Below the pieces are notes generated by a model. It worked only from the letters and a program-made list of their open reading frames with translations, did no database searches and was not told the DNA's origin. Shown here piece by piece: positions 7,805-16,676 of a stretch of DNA of 43,444 nt. The position numbers were made by a program, and so were the translations under genes. The stretch comes from Alphaproteobacteria bacterium (GTDB lineage: Bacteria > Pseudomonadota > Alphaproteobacteria > Micropepsales > Micropepsaceae), in assembly GCA_947473475.1 (NCBI GenBank), contig CANJBZ010000032.1, positions 1 through 43,444 on the forward strand, read 5' to 3'. Position 1 is the stretch's first letter, and each line of letters opens with the position of its first letter.

Positions 7805-10099
7805 TCAGTACCTGTAGGTCAATTCCAGAATCGCGGAACGCTGTGGAAACGGGTGGAACAGGAAGTATTTCCGGTTGTTCAGATTGTCGATGCCGAGCGC
7901 GGCAGTCCAATGATCGTCGATCCGGTAGCTTACTCTTGCATCCACCACGAAGTAAGGATCGAAGCCCTGATAGGTGTGCGTGACGATGTCGGTATTGTCG
8001 ATCGTCGCATAGACGCGGGAGCTGTAACGGACCGCCACCGAATAGGTCCAGACATCGTCGGGGCTGTACGTCGCAACCAAGGTCCCACGCCACGCCGGGA
8101 TTTGCGGTATCCGCTTTCCCACGGCGGAGGCAAACGCGGGATCTGAGACGATCCGTGGATCGACATAGGTCACGCTTCCCTGGAAGGACAATCCGGGGAT
8201 CACGACATCCCGCTGCTCGAATGCCGCTTCCACGCCATAGGTGCGGTCGTGGTCGATATTCTGCACATAATTGAACAGCGTGGTGGAGCCGGTCACCAGC
8301 GGCGCACTCTGGGAGATGAGCGCATCCGATATGTTCTCCGCGAACAGCGACAGGCGCAGTTTGCCATCGTCCGTCCTGCGCTCGATCGCCAACTCCGCCG
8401 ATTGCGCATGCTCCGGTTTCAGATCGGGATTTGGCACGGTCAGAACGGAGCCGGTGGTAATCGCCTGATACAGCTCCGTTACTGTCGGAAAGCGGTAGGC
8501 ATCGCCATAAGACGCCGTCACCGACCATGGCCCGGACGCTTGCCACGTGAGAGATGCTTTGGGCGAAAGCGCTGTCTCATCTTCTTTGGGCTGTGCGACC
8601 GACAAGGCCGGTGAAAGCGAATAGTTGAATCCATTATACGCGCGCCAGGATTCGTAACGCGCACCTACTGTCAGCTTCAAATCGGTGGTTACGCGCCAGA
8701 CATCTTGCAGCCAGAACGCATACGTCTGCGTCTTGCCGCGCGCTGTATTCGCGATAGGGCCATCGCTGACCGAAATCCAGTTCACCACGTTGAAACGATT
8801 GTTCGACAGCGTGTAGCGGTCGGCATGGGCGCCGAAGCTCAGCTCGTTCGCTCCACCCATTCCATAAGGGCGGAACACGCCCTTGGCATCGAGGGTCTGC
8901 CATCCCGTGCCGCCCATATCCGTGATGCTGCCCGCACCGCCTGCGAACGCACCGGGAAACGCACCACTTGGAATGCGCTGCTTATCCTCAGCGAAATCGT
9001 AGAGGCTTCCGATAAGGCTCCAATCCCATTCGCCGCCCGTGCCGCTTGTCAGGGCGAGGCTGTGCATCCAATGCGTCTCTTCCAGACGGTAGACATTGTT
9101 GGAGAACGCGCTTGCCGCGACCGAATAATTGTAACCGCCAATGTTCAGGCTGCCGGAATAGACCGGCGCGCCGGCCGCGTTGCGCAGGTATGTCTGCACC
9201 CCGGCTTTGTCGTCGTTGAGAAACAGCCCTGCCGTATAGGCAATGCTCGCGCCCGGCATGATGTCGTAGGCGAGCTTCAGCGTGAGATTGTCCTGCCGCT
9301 GCTGTTCAAGCCCGCCCGCGCCAAGTTCCGCGATGGCAGCGCCGGTGCGGTTCAAGTCGGCAAAGGCGCCGGTAACCGGCGTTCCGGACGAACTCGGCGA
9401 TGCGGGGCGTGTGGCCGTCACGTACGCCAGCGGCTGACTGCGCGAATAGAGATGATTGACACTGGCGCGCCAGGAAAACCGCCCGGACCGGTCACCGATC
9501 AGTCCGCTAAGCTGAAAAGCCGGATACCCCGAATGCGTCGAGTATTGATCGAAATCCTGGACGACAGTTTGCACACTCCCTTGCGCGACAAATGCATCGG
9601 GCATGCGCGTCGTGATCTCGATCACCGCCCCGATGGAGTTGCCCGCATATTGCGCGGCAAACGGCCCGTATAAGACGTCGATCCGTTGGATCTCGTTGGG
9701 CGCGACCATGCCCCAACGCGGACTGGCGAAAGAATTGTTGTTGCCGATCAGCGCCGACAGCAGAACGCCGTCCGCAAAGATGAGGCTGCGGGCACTGGAG
9801 CCCACACCGGAGGTTCGCGTGGTAACCGGCGCCTGCGTGTCGCCGATGTGCCGTTTGCGGACAAACAGATCGGGCAGATATTTCAGCGCGTCCTCGGTGT
9901 TGGTGAGGTTTACGCTGCGGTTCAAATCGTCAATCGTAACGCTTTCGATGGTAGCCGGCAGCAAATCCCGCTCGGCCACGGAACGCGTGCCTTCAATAAC
10001 CACCCGCTCCGGGGTGCTGTTCTGTGAATAGGCAACGGCCGGTACAAATACGGCAATGGTGACGCCCGCCATGAGGCGCGCGCGAAATTGCGACGGCAT
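7805..10099 (-). CDS. TonB-dependent outer-membrane receptor
   Basis: The protein has 764 residues with a signal peptide ending near VAYSQ. A TonB-box-like ERVVIEG follows, then a plug domain (residues about 50-165, IQRIDVLYGPFAAQYAGNSIGAVIEITTR) and a 22-stranded-type barrel ending in ELTYRY, with the usual terminal aromatic residue. The start at 10099 has AGGAGC upstream. The substrate cannot be read directly. Co-transcription with a copper chaperone fusion and a DUF2946 protein suggests copper or a copper chelate, as in OprC-type receptors; this is inference. A siderophore or other chelate remains possible. Confidence 0.9.
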   Translation of the reverse strand: MPSQFRARLMAGVTIAVFVPAVAYSQNSTPERVVIEGTRSVAERDLLPATIESVTIDDLNRSVNLTNTEDALKYLPDLFVRKRHIGDTQAPVTTRTSGVGSSARSLIFADGVLLSALIGNNNSFASPRWGMVAPNEIQRIDVLYGPFAAQYAGNSIGAVIEITTRMPDAFVAQGSVQTVVQDFDQYSTHSGYPAFQLSGLIGDRSGRFSWRASVNHLYSRSQPLAYVTATRPASPSSSGTPVTGAFADLNRTGAAIAELGAGGLEQQRQDNLTLKLAYDIMPGASIAYTAGLFLNDDKAGVQTYLRNAAGAPVYSGSLNIGGYNYSVAASAFSNNVYRLEETHWMHSLALTSGTGGEWDWSLIGSLYDFAEDKQRIPSGAFPGAFAGGAGSITDMGGTGWQTLDAKGVFRPYGMGGANELSFGAHADRYTLSNNRFNVVNWISVSDGPIANTARGKTQTYAFWLQDVWRVTTDLKLTVGARYESWRAYNGFNYSLSPALSVAQPKEDETALSPKASLTWQASGPWSVTASYGDAYRFPTVTELYQAITTGSVLTVPNPDLKPEHAQSAELAIERRTDDGKLRLSLFAENISDALISQSAPLVTGSTTLFNYVQNIDHDRTYGVEAAFEQRDVVIPGLSFQGSVTYVDPRIVSDPAFASAVGKRIPQIPAWRGTLVATYSPDDVWTYSVAVRYSSRVYATIDNTDIVTHTYQGFDPYFVVDARVSYRIDDHWTAALGIDNLNNRKYFLFHPFPQRSAILELTYRY

Positions 10100-10155
10100 A
10101 AAAATGCTCCTGCATCAATGGGATTTGAGGCGCTTACGCGCCTGCTAGTGCGCTC

Positions 10156-10563
10156 TTAGAAACGGACGAGCGGCGGTCCCCGTGTGATGTAGGGCGAGAA
10201 AAAGCGCGGCGGGACATGTTGCGCCGGCAGCAGGATTGTAGCGGCCGAGACAAGGCGGAACGGCTCTGAGACGCGGATCGGTGTCGGCAGAAGGAAACCG
10301 CCTGCCACCTGACAGTCCGAACAACAGTCCTGAATGTTCGCGGAAGCCTTACCCGTTACGGCATTGCCTTCGGCATCCACGCGCACGGTTTGAAATCCGT
10401 GCGCGGTACAAATGACAACGGACTCGCCACCGCGTGCGGGGCCAGCCACCGCCGCATAGGCCGGCGCCAGGCTTTGTACCATCAGCGCAAACAACCCCAG
10501 CCAGAGCGCAATGGCGCGCGCGGCGTTACGGTTCTTTGCGGAAATGGCAGTCAGCAATTGCAT
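10156..10563 (-). CDS. DUF2946-family cysteine-containing protein
   Basis: The product has 135 residues. A signal/transmembrane segment (AIALWLGLFALMVQSLAPAY) is followed by VVICTAHGFQTV and DCCSDCQVAGGF. The Cys-Thr-Ala-His-Gly motif and the later Cys-x-x-Cys are typical of DUF2946 proteins, which are often found beside copper-related TonB receptors. It starts the minus-strand run and ends 56 bases before the receptor. The nearest Shine-Dalgarno sequence (AAGGAG) is 19 bases upstream of the ATG, unusually far, so the start is less certain. Metal binding by the cysteines is inference. Confidence 0.75.
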   Translation of the reverse strand: MQLLTAISAKNRNAARAIALWLGLFALMVQSLAPAYAAVAGPARGGESVVICTAHGFQTVRVDAEGNAVTGKASANIQDCCSDCQVAGGFLLPTPIRVSEPFRLVSAATILLPAQHVPPRFFSPYITRGPPLVRF

Positions 10564-10642
10564 CGGCCCAAGCTGTTTGAGTCTCCTTCTACCAATTTGC
10601 AGGCGGAAGGGAAACGCGACGGAACGTCCGCGGTATATAGAT

Positions 10643-11117
10643 TTATTCCATCGCGATGTTTTCAGTGCTTACAGTTTGGGCGCGCGGGCGCTTCATAAAG
10701 AACAGCAGCGGCAGCAGCGGCAGGCAGACATAGAACATCAGCATGAAGTCATTGGCATACGCGGACACCAGCGCGTGGTAACGCACCTGGGCTTCGCTTC
10801 CGTGCACGCCGAACGGCGTTATGGGTCCCATGAACAGGCCGGTCGCTCCGGACTGGAGCGCGCGATTGAAGGGCGTGATCTGCTCCGCATACTGAGAATG
10901 CAGAGTCTGCACATTGGCCGCCAGCAACGCCGGCGCCCAGGATGAGCGTCATTACGGAGAGCTGCCACACTCTGACGTCTGGTGTCCTTTGCGTCATGTC
11001 CCACATCGCCCAGGCGATGCAGCACACCCCAAACCCCATCGGCAACCGTAGATCGCAGCCCATCATCAGGGCGCGATGGGGGCTGACCAGCGCTCCGCCG
11101 GCTACGACAGCAGTCAT
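10643..11117 (-). pseudogene. DHA2-type MFS drug-efflux permease remnant, frameshifted and deleted
   Basis: Two frames carry pieces of one protein. The downstream 94-codon frame (10927-10643) matches the C-terminus of EmrB/QacA-like permeases: SQYAEQITPFNRALQ, then a last transmembrane helix FMLMFYVCLPLLPLLFFMKR. In another frame, about 11117-10923, LMMGCDLRLPMGFGVCCIAW and TPDVRVWQL resemble an earlier transmembrane pair. The segment that normally joins them (roughly 40 residues) is missing at the frame junction near 10925-10945. The N-terminal half is absent. It is therefore a decayed gene just upstream of the DUF2946 gene. Confidence 0.7.
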
Positions 11118-11257
11118 CGGAACAGGTCGCTTAATTTGCGAGTGTGATGCGTGTCGCTGTCGATGCTGGTGCTGTGTCCCCCGCGCGCTGCCATCGTATC
11201 GTCGTTGGGATCGAATTGCCTCTCGGATTTTCAGGCGGCAGCACCGAAATGCGCTTG

Positions 11258-11283
11258 CAGTTCCCTCTAAACTGACCACAGTT
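11258..11283. promoter_or_regulatory. Clustered CAGTT/AACTG half-sites before the acylase gene
   Basis: Three copies of a five-base half-site occur at 11258-11262 (CAGTT), 11270-11274 (AACTG) and 11279-11283 (CAGTT). The last two form a perfect inverted repeat with a 4-base spacer, 47 bases before the acylase start. This spacing would suit a small dimeric regulator, but no regulator is identified and chance is possible. Confidence 0.25.
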
Positions 11284-11329
11284 ACCGCCGCCTCCGCGCG
11301 CGCCCAAAGCAAAGACAAGGCTTGGCAGT

Positions 11330-13723
11330 TTGAAGAAGTGGCTGAAACGGATCGGTATTGGCGTTGCGGCGGTGATCGTGCTTGCGGCAGTGCTTCTCGT
11401 GGATTTCGTGCGCTCGTTTCAGCGTTCTGTCCCTAGCTACGACGGAGCCGCCACCGTTGCGGGGCTGACCGCGCCCGTGCAAATCCTGCGGGACCGCTAT
11501 GCCGTCCCCCATATCATCGCCCCGGCACTGCCCGGCGCAGCATTCGGACTGGGCTATGCCCATGCCCAAGACCGGCTGTGGCAGATGGAGACGGCGCGCC
11601 GCTACATCCAAGGACGGCTCTCGGAATTATTTGGCGGATTGACCGTCGAAACCGACGCGATGATGCGCGCCCTCAATCTTTACGGCGCCGCCGAAGAAGC
11701 GGTGAAGCATTTGTCACCGGAGGCGCGGCGCGTGCTGGACGCTTATGCGGCCGGCGTCAACGCTGCCATGAAAGCCCGTAAGGGCCCCTGGCCCATGGAG
11801 TTCGTTCTCGCCGGCGATACGCCGCCCGAGCCGTGGACGCCCGCCGACAGCATTGCGGTGCTGAAAGGCATGGCGATGCAGCTCTCCGGCAACGCCTACA
11901 CCGAAGCGGCCCGCGCGGCGCTTGTCCCCGTTCTCGGCCGCGCGAGCGTACAGAACTTTTTCCTGCCCTTCGGCGATGTGCCTCTGCCCGCCTATCTCGA
12001 CAGCTTCTATGGCCTCACGCAGACGGGGCAGGCCGATGCTGTTCCCGATACGACGGCGTCGGACAATTGGGTGGTGGACGGCGCCCATTCGCAAACGGGC
12101 AAGCCGCTGCTTGCCAACGATCCGCATTTGGGATTTTCGATTCCCTCGGTGTGGTACCTCGCGCATTTGTCGCTGCCGGATGACGATCTGGTTGGCGGAA
12201 CGCTTGCGGGCCTTCCCGTGATCGTGGCCGGTCGCAACCGGCATGTCGCCTGGGGCGAGACCAATACCGGGCCGGACACGCAGGATCTCTATTTCGAGAA
12301 ACTCAATCCGGACAATCGCCGCGAATATCAGGTGCCCGGCGGCTGGGCCGAATTTGAGAACCGGCTGGAGATCATAAAGGTTCGCTTCGGCAGAGACCGC
12401 CGCGTTCTGGTGCGTTCTACGCGGCATGGCCCGGTCATGCCGGACAGCTCAGCCTTGGGACGCGCTGCTCCTTCCGGCTATGTGAGTGCGCTGGCTTGGA
12501 CGGCGTTGGCTTCGGACGACACGTCGTTTGACGCGGTGCTCGGCATCAATCGCGCCACTTCGGTGGAGGGCATCAAAGCGGCAGGCAAGTTCTTCGTCAC
12601 GCCCATGCAGAATTTCGTCTTCGCCGACGATCAGGGCCACATCGGATTGATGCTGCCCGGCCGCGTGCCGCTGCGTTCCCAGCGCAACGATTCCTATGGC
12701 CTTGTGCCGTCCCCCGGATGGGACGGGCGTTACGACTGGCAAGGCTTCATCCCGTCTGAGGATATGGTCTTTGTCGAAGATCCGCCCAGCGGCCATATAG
12801 CGACCGCCAACAACGATACGCAGCCGGAAGGCTATCGCTACTCGCTGTCGCGGGAATGGGATGCGCCCTACAGGTTCGGACGTATCGAACAATTGCTGAG
12901 CGCAACCGGCAAACACTCCGTAGCCAGCTTCAAAGCCATTCAGACCGATCCGGTCGATACTTACGCGCTGGAGTTAAAGCGGCGTCTCATCGCGGCAGGT
13001 CCCTTCCCTGGGAACGAGGACCAAGCCGCAAAGCTCATCGCGCAATGGAATGGAGAAATGTTGGCGGGCCGTTCCGAGCCGCTGATCTTCGCGGCCTGGG
13101 CGCGCGCGTTGGCGCGGCGCATTTATGGCGACGAGCTGGGACCGCGGTTTGCAAACTTCTGGGCTTACCGCCCGGAATTTACGTTGCGCGTGCTCGACAA
13201 TGTGGAGGGCCAATCGCGCTGGTGCGACGACCGGGGCACACCAGGTGAGGAAGACTGCGCCTCGCGCATAGAGTTGGCGCTGCAGGATGCCGTCACGGAA
13301 TTGAGCCAGGCCTATGGCGCGGACATGACGCGCTGGCGCTGGGGAGATGCCCACAAAGCGACGCATACGGCCGAACCGTTCGGCGCCTTTCCGGTTATCG
13401 GCAGCTGGTTCAATCGCGAAATCGAAATGGATGGCGGCCCCTTCACCCTGCTCCGGGGGGATCACTCCATGCGCAGTGAGCGTCCCTATGCCGCCATTCA
13501 TGGCGCGGGCTATCGGGGGATTTACGACCTCGCCGACCCGGACCGCTCACAGTACATCATCTCCACGGGCCAGTCCGGCAATCTCTATTCCCCGCACTAT
13601 GACGATCTCATCGGCCTTTGGGCGCGCAAGGACTACATCGCCATTCCCACCGCGAAGCCCGCGATGGAGGCCACAGCGGTCAACCGCCTTAGCCTTCAAC
13701 CCGCAACGCGGGTGCCGAATTGA
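11330..13723 (+). CDS. Penicillin acylase-family N-terminal nucleophile amidohydrolase
   Basis: The protein has 797 residues and one N-terminal membrane/signal segment (GIGVAAVIVLAAVLLVDFV). An alpha-subunit region carries GAAFGLGYAHAQDRLWQME. The autoprocessing site is SDNWVVDG with Ser244 as the expected nucleophile, followed by a beta-subunit region (GKPLLANDPHLGFSIPSVWY). The precursor should cleave itself before Ser244 into two chains in the periplasm. Substrates in this family include acyl-homoserine lactones, penicillins and other amides, and cannot be told apart here. The start is TTG at 11330, with AAGG about ten bases upstream. It is monocistronic. Confidence 0.9.
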   Translation: MKKWLKRIGIGVAAVIVLAAVLLVDFVRSFQRSVPSYDGAATVAGLTAPVQILRDRYAVPHIIAPALPGAAFGLGYAHAQDRLWQMETARRYIQGRLSELFGGLTVETDAMMRALNLYGAAEEAVKHLSPEARRVLDAYAAGVNAAMKARKGPWPMEFVLAGDTPPEPWTPADSIAVLKGMAMQLSGNAYTEAARAALVPVLGRASVQNFFLPFGDVPLPAYLDSFYGLTQTGQADAVPDTTASDNWVVDGAHSQTGKPLLANDPHLGFSIPSVWYLAHLSLPDDDLVGGTLAGLPVIVAGRNRHVAWGETNTGPDTQDLYFEKLNPDNRREYQVPGGWAEFENRLEIIKVRFGRDRRVLVRSTRHGPVMPDSSALGRAAPSGYVSALAWTALASDDTSFDAVLGINRATSVEGIKAAGKFFVTPMQNFVFADDQGHIGLMLPGRVPLRSQRNDSYGLVPSPGWDGRYDWQGFIPSEDMVFVEDPPSGHIATANNDTQPEGYRYSLSREWDAPYRFGRIEQLLSATGKHSVASFKAIQTDPVDTYALELKRRLIAAGPFPGNEDQAAKLIAQWNGEMLAGRSEPLIFAAWARALARRIYGDELGPRFANFWAYRPEFTLRVLDNVEGQSRWCDDRGTPGEEDCASRIELALQDAVTELSQAYGADMTRWRWGDAHKATHTAEPFGAFPVIGSWFNREIEMDGGPFTLLRGDHSMRSERPYAAIHGAGYRGIYDLADPDRSQYIISTGQSGNLYSPHYDDLIGLWARKDYIAIPTAKPAMEATAVNRLSLQPATRVPN

Positions 13724-13831
13724 GACAACTTGGCCGAAACGGAACTTAAAGGGCTTTCAGGCACTCTCAGGCCCCAGAATTGAGCGAGCCGGTCCCTTAA
13801 CAAGCCGCGCCGCCAGGGTATGGGTGCGCGA

Positions 13832-14764
13832 ATGGCTGACGGCAATATCGTCATTAAAAAGGTTAAGAAGGGCGGCCATGGCGGCCACCACGGCGGCGCC
13901 TGGAAGGTGGCCTATGCCGACTTCGTGACCGCCATGATGGCCTTCTTCCTGCTCATGTGGCTGATCAATACGACCACGCCCGAGCAGAAGCGCGGCATCG
14001 CCGACTATTTCGCCGCCCAGAATATCTCAAAAACCACATCCGGCGCCGGCGGGGTCCTGGCGGGCAAAGTCTTTGGCCAGGAGGGCGCTCGCGCGGGCGG
14101 AGCCATGTCGGCCATCAACAAACAGGCACCGCCCAAACCCAAGGAAGACGACCACTCCCAGACTGCGGGTCAGCAGAAGGGCGGCGCCAATGAAACCCAA
14201 GGCGCGTCCGATCAAAGTCAGAACAAGAGCGATGACAATTTGGAGGGTCAGCGCAATTCCCAGGAACACGGGAATTTCGAGCAGGCGCAGGTTTCGCTGC
14301 GGCAGGCGATGGCGCAGATGCCGGATATCGCGGAACTTTCCCACAGCGTGATGATGACCGAAACCTCGCAGGGACTGAACATCCAACTTATCGACGAAAG
14401 CGGCCAGCCCATGTTCCAACCGGGAACCGCAAATCTGTACCCGCGCACACGCGTACTCTTGCAGCAGGTGGCCCGCATCGTCGACCGGTTGCCCAACCGC
14501 ATATCCATTACCGGCCATACCGACGCGGCACAGTTTGTCGGGGCCGGCGGGAGCACCAACTGGGAACTTTCGGCCGCACGGGCCAACGCCGCCCGGGCCA
14601 TCCTCGCGGGTGAAGGAATTCAATCGGACCGGATCTTTGAAGTTTCGGGCAAGGCGGGAACCGACCCTCTGCTGCCGGACGACCCTTACGCCTCGTCAAA
14701 CCGCCGCATCAGCATCCTGCTGATGCGGGAAGCGCCCGTTGTTCCGCCGGGACTTAGACTTTAA
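13832..14764 (+). CDS. motB: Flagellar motor stator protein MotB
   Basis: The protein has about 310 residues. The N-terminus IVIKKVKKGGHGGHHGGAWK leads into the single transmembrane helix VAYADFVTAMMAFFLLMWLI, which contains the proton-carrying Asp of MotB. A Gln/Asn/Lys-rich linker follows, then an OmpA-type peptidoglycan-binding domain (ISITGHTDAA, NWELSAARANAARAIL, NRRISILLM). ATG 13832 gives MADGN; ATG 13820 would add four residues, and neither has an ideal ribosome site. MotB anchors the stator to peptidoglycan beside MotA. No motA or other flagellar gene is in the window, so it is an orphan copy here. Confidence 0.88.
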   Translation: MADGNIVIKKVKKGGHGGHHGGAWKVAYADFVTAMMAFFLLMWLINTTTPEQKRGIADYFAAQNISKTTSGAGGVLAGKVFGQEGARAGGAMSAINKQAPPKPKEDDHSQTAGQQKGGANETQGASDQSQNKSDDNLEGQRNSQEHGNFEQAQVSLRQAMAQMPDIAELSHSVMMTETSQGLNIQLIDESGQPMFQPGTANLYPRTRVLLQQVARIVDRLPNRISITGHTDAAQFVGAGGSTNWELSAARANAARAILAGEGIQSDRIFEVSGKAGTDPLLPDDPYASSNRRISILLMREAPVVPPGLRL

Positions 14765-14781
14765 CGCGCAAAATCCATTGG

Positions 14782-14834
14782 CGCGGAGCGGGCTTCCTGT
14801 TCATACTTGGTCCTTATTCGCGGCGCGCTCCGCG
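14782..14834. repeat. Inverted repeat between motB and bpt
   Basis: CGCGGAGCG at 14782-14790 pairs with CGCTCCGCG at 14826-14834, nine perfect pairs with a 35-base loop. It lies 17 bases past the motB stop and ends 26 bases before the bpt start. There is no T-run after it, so it is not a standard terminator. Confidence 0.4.
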
Positions 14835-14860
14835 ATTACGTTTAGCCTGCGGCGGGGACT

Positions 14861-15601
14861 TTGACAGAACACTATCTTTCACGCCTTCCGCAGTTTTTCC
14901 TCACGCCGGGGGGCGCATGCCCGTATCTGCCCGGCAAGGTGGAGCGCAAAGTCTTCGCGCGTCTGATGGGGCCGCATGCCGCGCCGCTCAACGATGCGCT
15001 GACACATTCCGGGTTTCGCCGCAGTCAGATGATTGCATACCGCCCGGCCTGCGATGGCTGTACGGCCTGCGTTTCGGTGCGTGTTGTCGCGCAGGAATTT
15101 ACGCCGACCCGCACGATGCGCCGCATGGAGCGGCAGAATTCCGATCTCATTCGCACGATTGTTCCGCCCGAAGCCACACGCGAACAATTTGCACTGCTGC
15201 AAAACTATCTCGCAAGCCGCCATGCCGGCGGCGGAATGTCGGACATGGGCCTGTTCGACTACGTCGCCATGGTCGAAGAAACACCCGTCGAAACGATGCT
15301 GGCCGAATACCGCGTCCGGCAACCCGATGGCAGCGCAGGTCCGTTGATCGCGTGCGCGCTGACCGATGTGCTGCAGGATGGGCTGTCGATGGTCTACAGC
15401 TTCTTCGATCCGTCGCTCGCCGATCGCAGCCTTGGCACGCATATGATTGCCGACCACGTGTACGCCGCAAGCGCGAAGCGGCTGGCTTATGTTTATCTGG
15501 GCTATTGGGTGCGGAACAGCCGTAAGATGGATTACAAAACCCGCTTCCAGCCGCTCGAAATGCTCGGTACCTCCGGCTGGAAACGCATGGCGGCGGAGTA
15601 A
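14861..15601 (+). CDS. bpt: Aspartate/glutamate leucyltransferase (N-end rule aminoacyl transferase)
   Basis: The protein has 246 residues, matching the bacterial Bpt/ATE family that transfers leucine from Leu-tRNA to N-terminal Asp or Glu, marking proteins for ClpS/ClpAP. The N-terminal cysteine region ([16 protein letters not shown]) and the C-terminal GNAT-like part ([33 protein letters not shown]) are characteristic. The start is TTG at 14861, with GGGGA a few bases upstream. The spacing is short, so the start is the best visible choice rather than certain. It is followed by a palindromic repeat. Confidence 0.88.
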   Translation: MTEHYLSRLPQFFLTPGGACPYLPGKVERKVFARLMGPHAAPLNDALTHSGFRRSQMIAYRPACDGCTACVSVRVVAQEFTPTRTMRRMERQNSDLIRTIVPPEATREQFALLQNYLASRHAGGGMSDMGLFDYVAMVEETPVETMLAEYRVRQPDGSAGPLIACALTDVLQDGLSMVYSFFDPSLADRSLGTHMIADHVYAASAKRLAYVYLGYWVRNSRKMDYKTRFQPLEMLGTSGWKRMAAE

Positions 15602-15602
15602 A

Positions 15603-15642
15603 TTCCCTCTCCCCCATCGGGGAGAGGGATAGGGTGAGGGGG
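15603..15642. repeat. C/T-rich palindromic intergenic repeat, copy 1
   Basis: CCCTCTCCCCCATCGGGGAG continues into GGATAGGGTGAGGGGG. It has a self-complementary head (CCCTCTCCCC / GGGGAGAGGG) and a G-rich tail. It begins 2 bases after the bpt stop. It is the reverse complement of the copy at 15723, so the two face each other across about 80 bases. Confidence 0.85.
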
Positions 15643-15722
15643 CGGTGCCTGAAATATCCTCGCCCCCTATGTGTTCCTGATTCAACCTGCAAATTGACTA
15701 AAAGTCCGTGGGCTGACTAAAA

Positions 15723-15769
15723 CCGCCCCCTCACCCTACCCTCTCCCCGAAAAGGGGAGAGGGCTTCCC
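15723..15769. repeat. C/T-rich palindromic intergenic repeat, copy 2 (inverted to copy 1)
   Basis: CCGCCCCCTCACCCTACCCT continues into CTCCCCGAAAAGGGGAGAGGGC. Same family and opposite orientation to copy 1. It lies just past the stop of the minus-strand creatininase-like gene. Copies 1 and 2 can pair with each other, giving a long hairpin between the convergent genes that may act as a bidirectional transcription barrier (inference). Confidence 0.85.
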
Positions 15770-15772
15770 ACT

Positions 15773-16573
15773 TTACCGCGTCGCGACTGCTTTTTTGATG
15801 AGGTCGATGGTGCGCACGATGTTGCGTTCGTTCAGTATACGGCCGATCTCGGCGGTGGCGTGACGTGGATCGCCTTGCACGCCGTTCTTGCCATCGCCAT
15901 TTTCCAACCGGTTCATCCGCACCATTGTGGGATCGACGGCAAGCATTTCCGATGTGTCGCGGACGTCGGCGTGGTTGTCGATTTCCTCGGGCTTGATTCC
16001 GCGCTTCATCATCTCGGCCTTCTCGCCCGCTGGATCGGCGCGGTAATAGCCGGTGACCGCATGCACGCGCGTATTGGTGCTCGCCCATTCGGCATTTAGT
16101 TTCTTGGCAACGTCTTCCTGCGGCTTCTGGTTCGGGCCGCTATCGCCGATAAAGACGATGTCCCGGACACCATGCAGTTTCAGGCTACGGGCAATATTTT
16201 CCAGCACGGCAGCGAAGACGGCTGGGGGAAGGTTGATCGTGCCTGAAAATCGCATGTGCCCGGACGGCGGATCGATATTGCCTTCCGGCGTATAAGGCAC
16301 CACCGGCGCAACCAACGCGTTGCCGAGACGGCGGGCAATGGCGTCCGCGTTGGAGGCAATGCGTACATTGTGCTTGCCCAGGGCCATGTGCGGGCCGTTC
16401 TGTTCGGTGCCGCCGGTCGGCACGATAACCGTGGTTTTCCCCGCGGCGATGGCGTCGCGGATTTCCGGCGAGGTCAGCTTTTCCATGAAAACCGTGTCGG
16501 GCGTCTGCGCGATGGCCGCCTCAGCCAGGAACAGCGCCATAAAGGCCAGGAAAAACGCTCTGAATTGCGACAC
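15773..16573 (-). CDS. Exported creatininase-family protein
   Basis: The protein has 266 residues starting at GTG 16573: MSQFRAFFLAFMALFLAEAA then IAQ as a signal peptide. GGAG lies 7 bases upstream, and the longer open frame upstream lacks sense as protein. The creatininase-type fold is suggested by VIVPTGGTEQNGPHMALGKH, VAPVVPYTPEG and IVFIGDSG. In classic creatininases the first motif reads TEQHGPH...D. Here the first His is Asn and the Asp is His, so metal coordination must differ. A periplasmic amidohydrolase or mannose-isomerase-like role is possible; the substrate is unknown. It is divergent from the gene at 16677. Confidence 0.78.
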   Translation of the reverse strand: MSQFRAFFLAFMALFLAEAAIAQTPDTVFMEKLTSPEIRDAIAAGKTTVIVPTGGTEQNGPHMALGKHNVRIASNADAIARRLGNALVAPVVPYTPEGNIDPPSGHMRFSGTINLPPAVFAAVLENIARSLKLHGVRDIVFIGDSGPNQKPQEDVAKKLNAEWASTNTRVHAVTGYYRADPAGEKAEMMKRGIKPEEIDNHADVRDTSEMLAVDPTMVRMNRLENGDGKNGVQGDPRHATAEIGRILNERNIVRTIDLIKKAVATR

Positions 16574-16676
16574 GCGCCCACTCCGTCGATCAGCTTCGGG
16601 CAGAACCGTAGGGGCCGCTCCTTTTCGGGTCAATCGGAGCGTGGCATATAGCTTCACCCTCATGGAGGACATGCAC

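Noticed and set aside
16320-16676. Upstream extension of the exported protein at 16677 (about 115 further codons in frame)
   Set aside because: It would overlap the creatininase-like gene antisense and destroy the signal peptide position; the GTG at 16677 has a well-spaced GGAGG.
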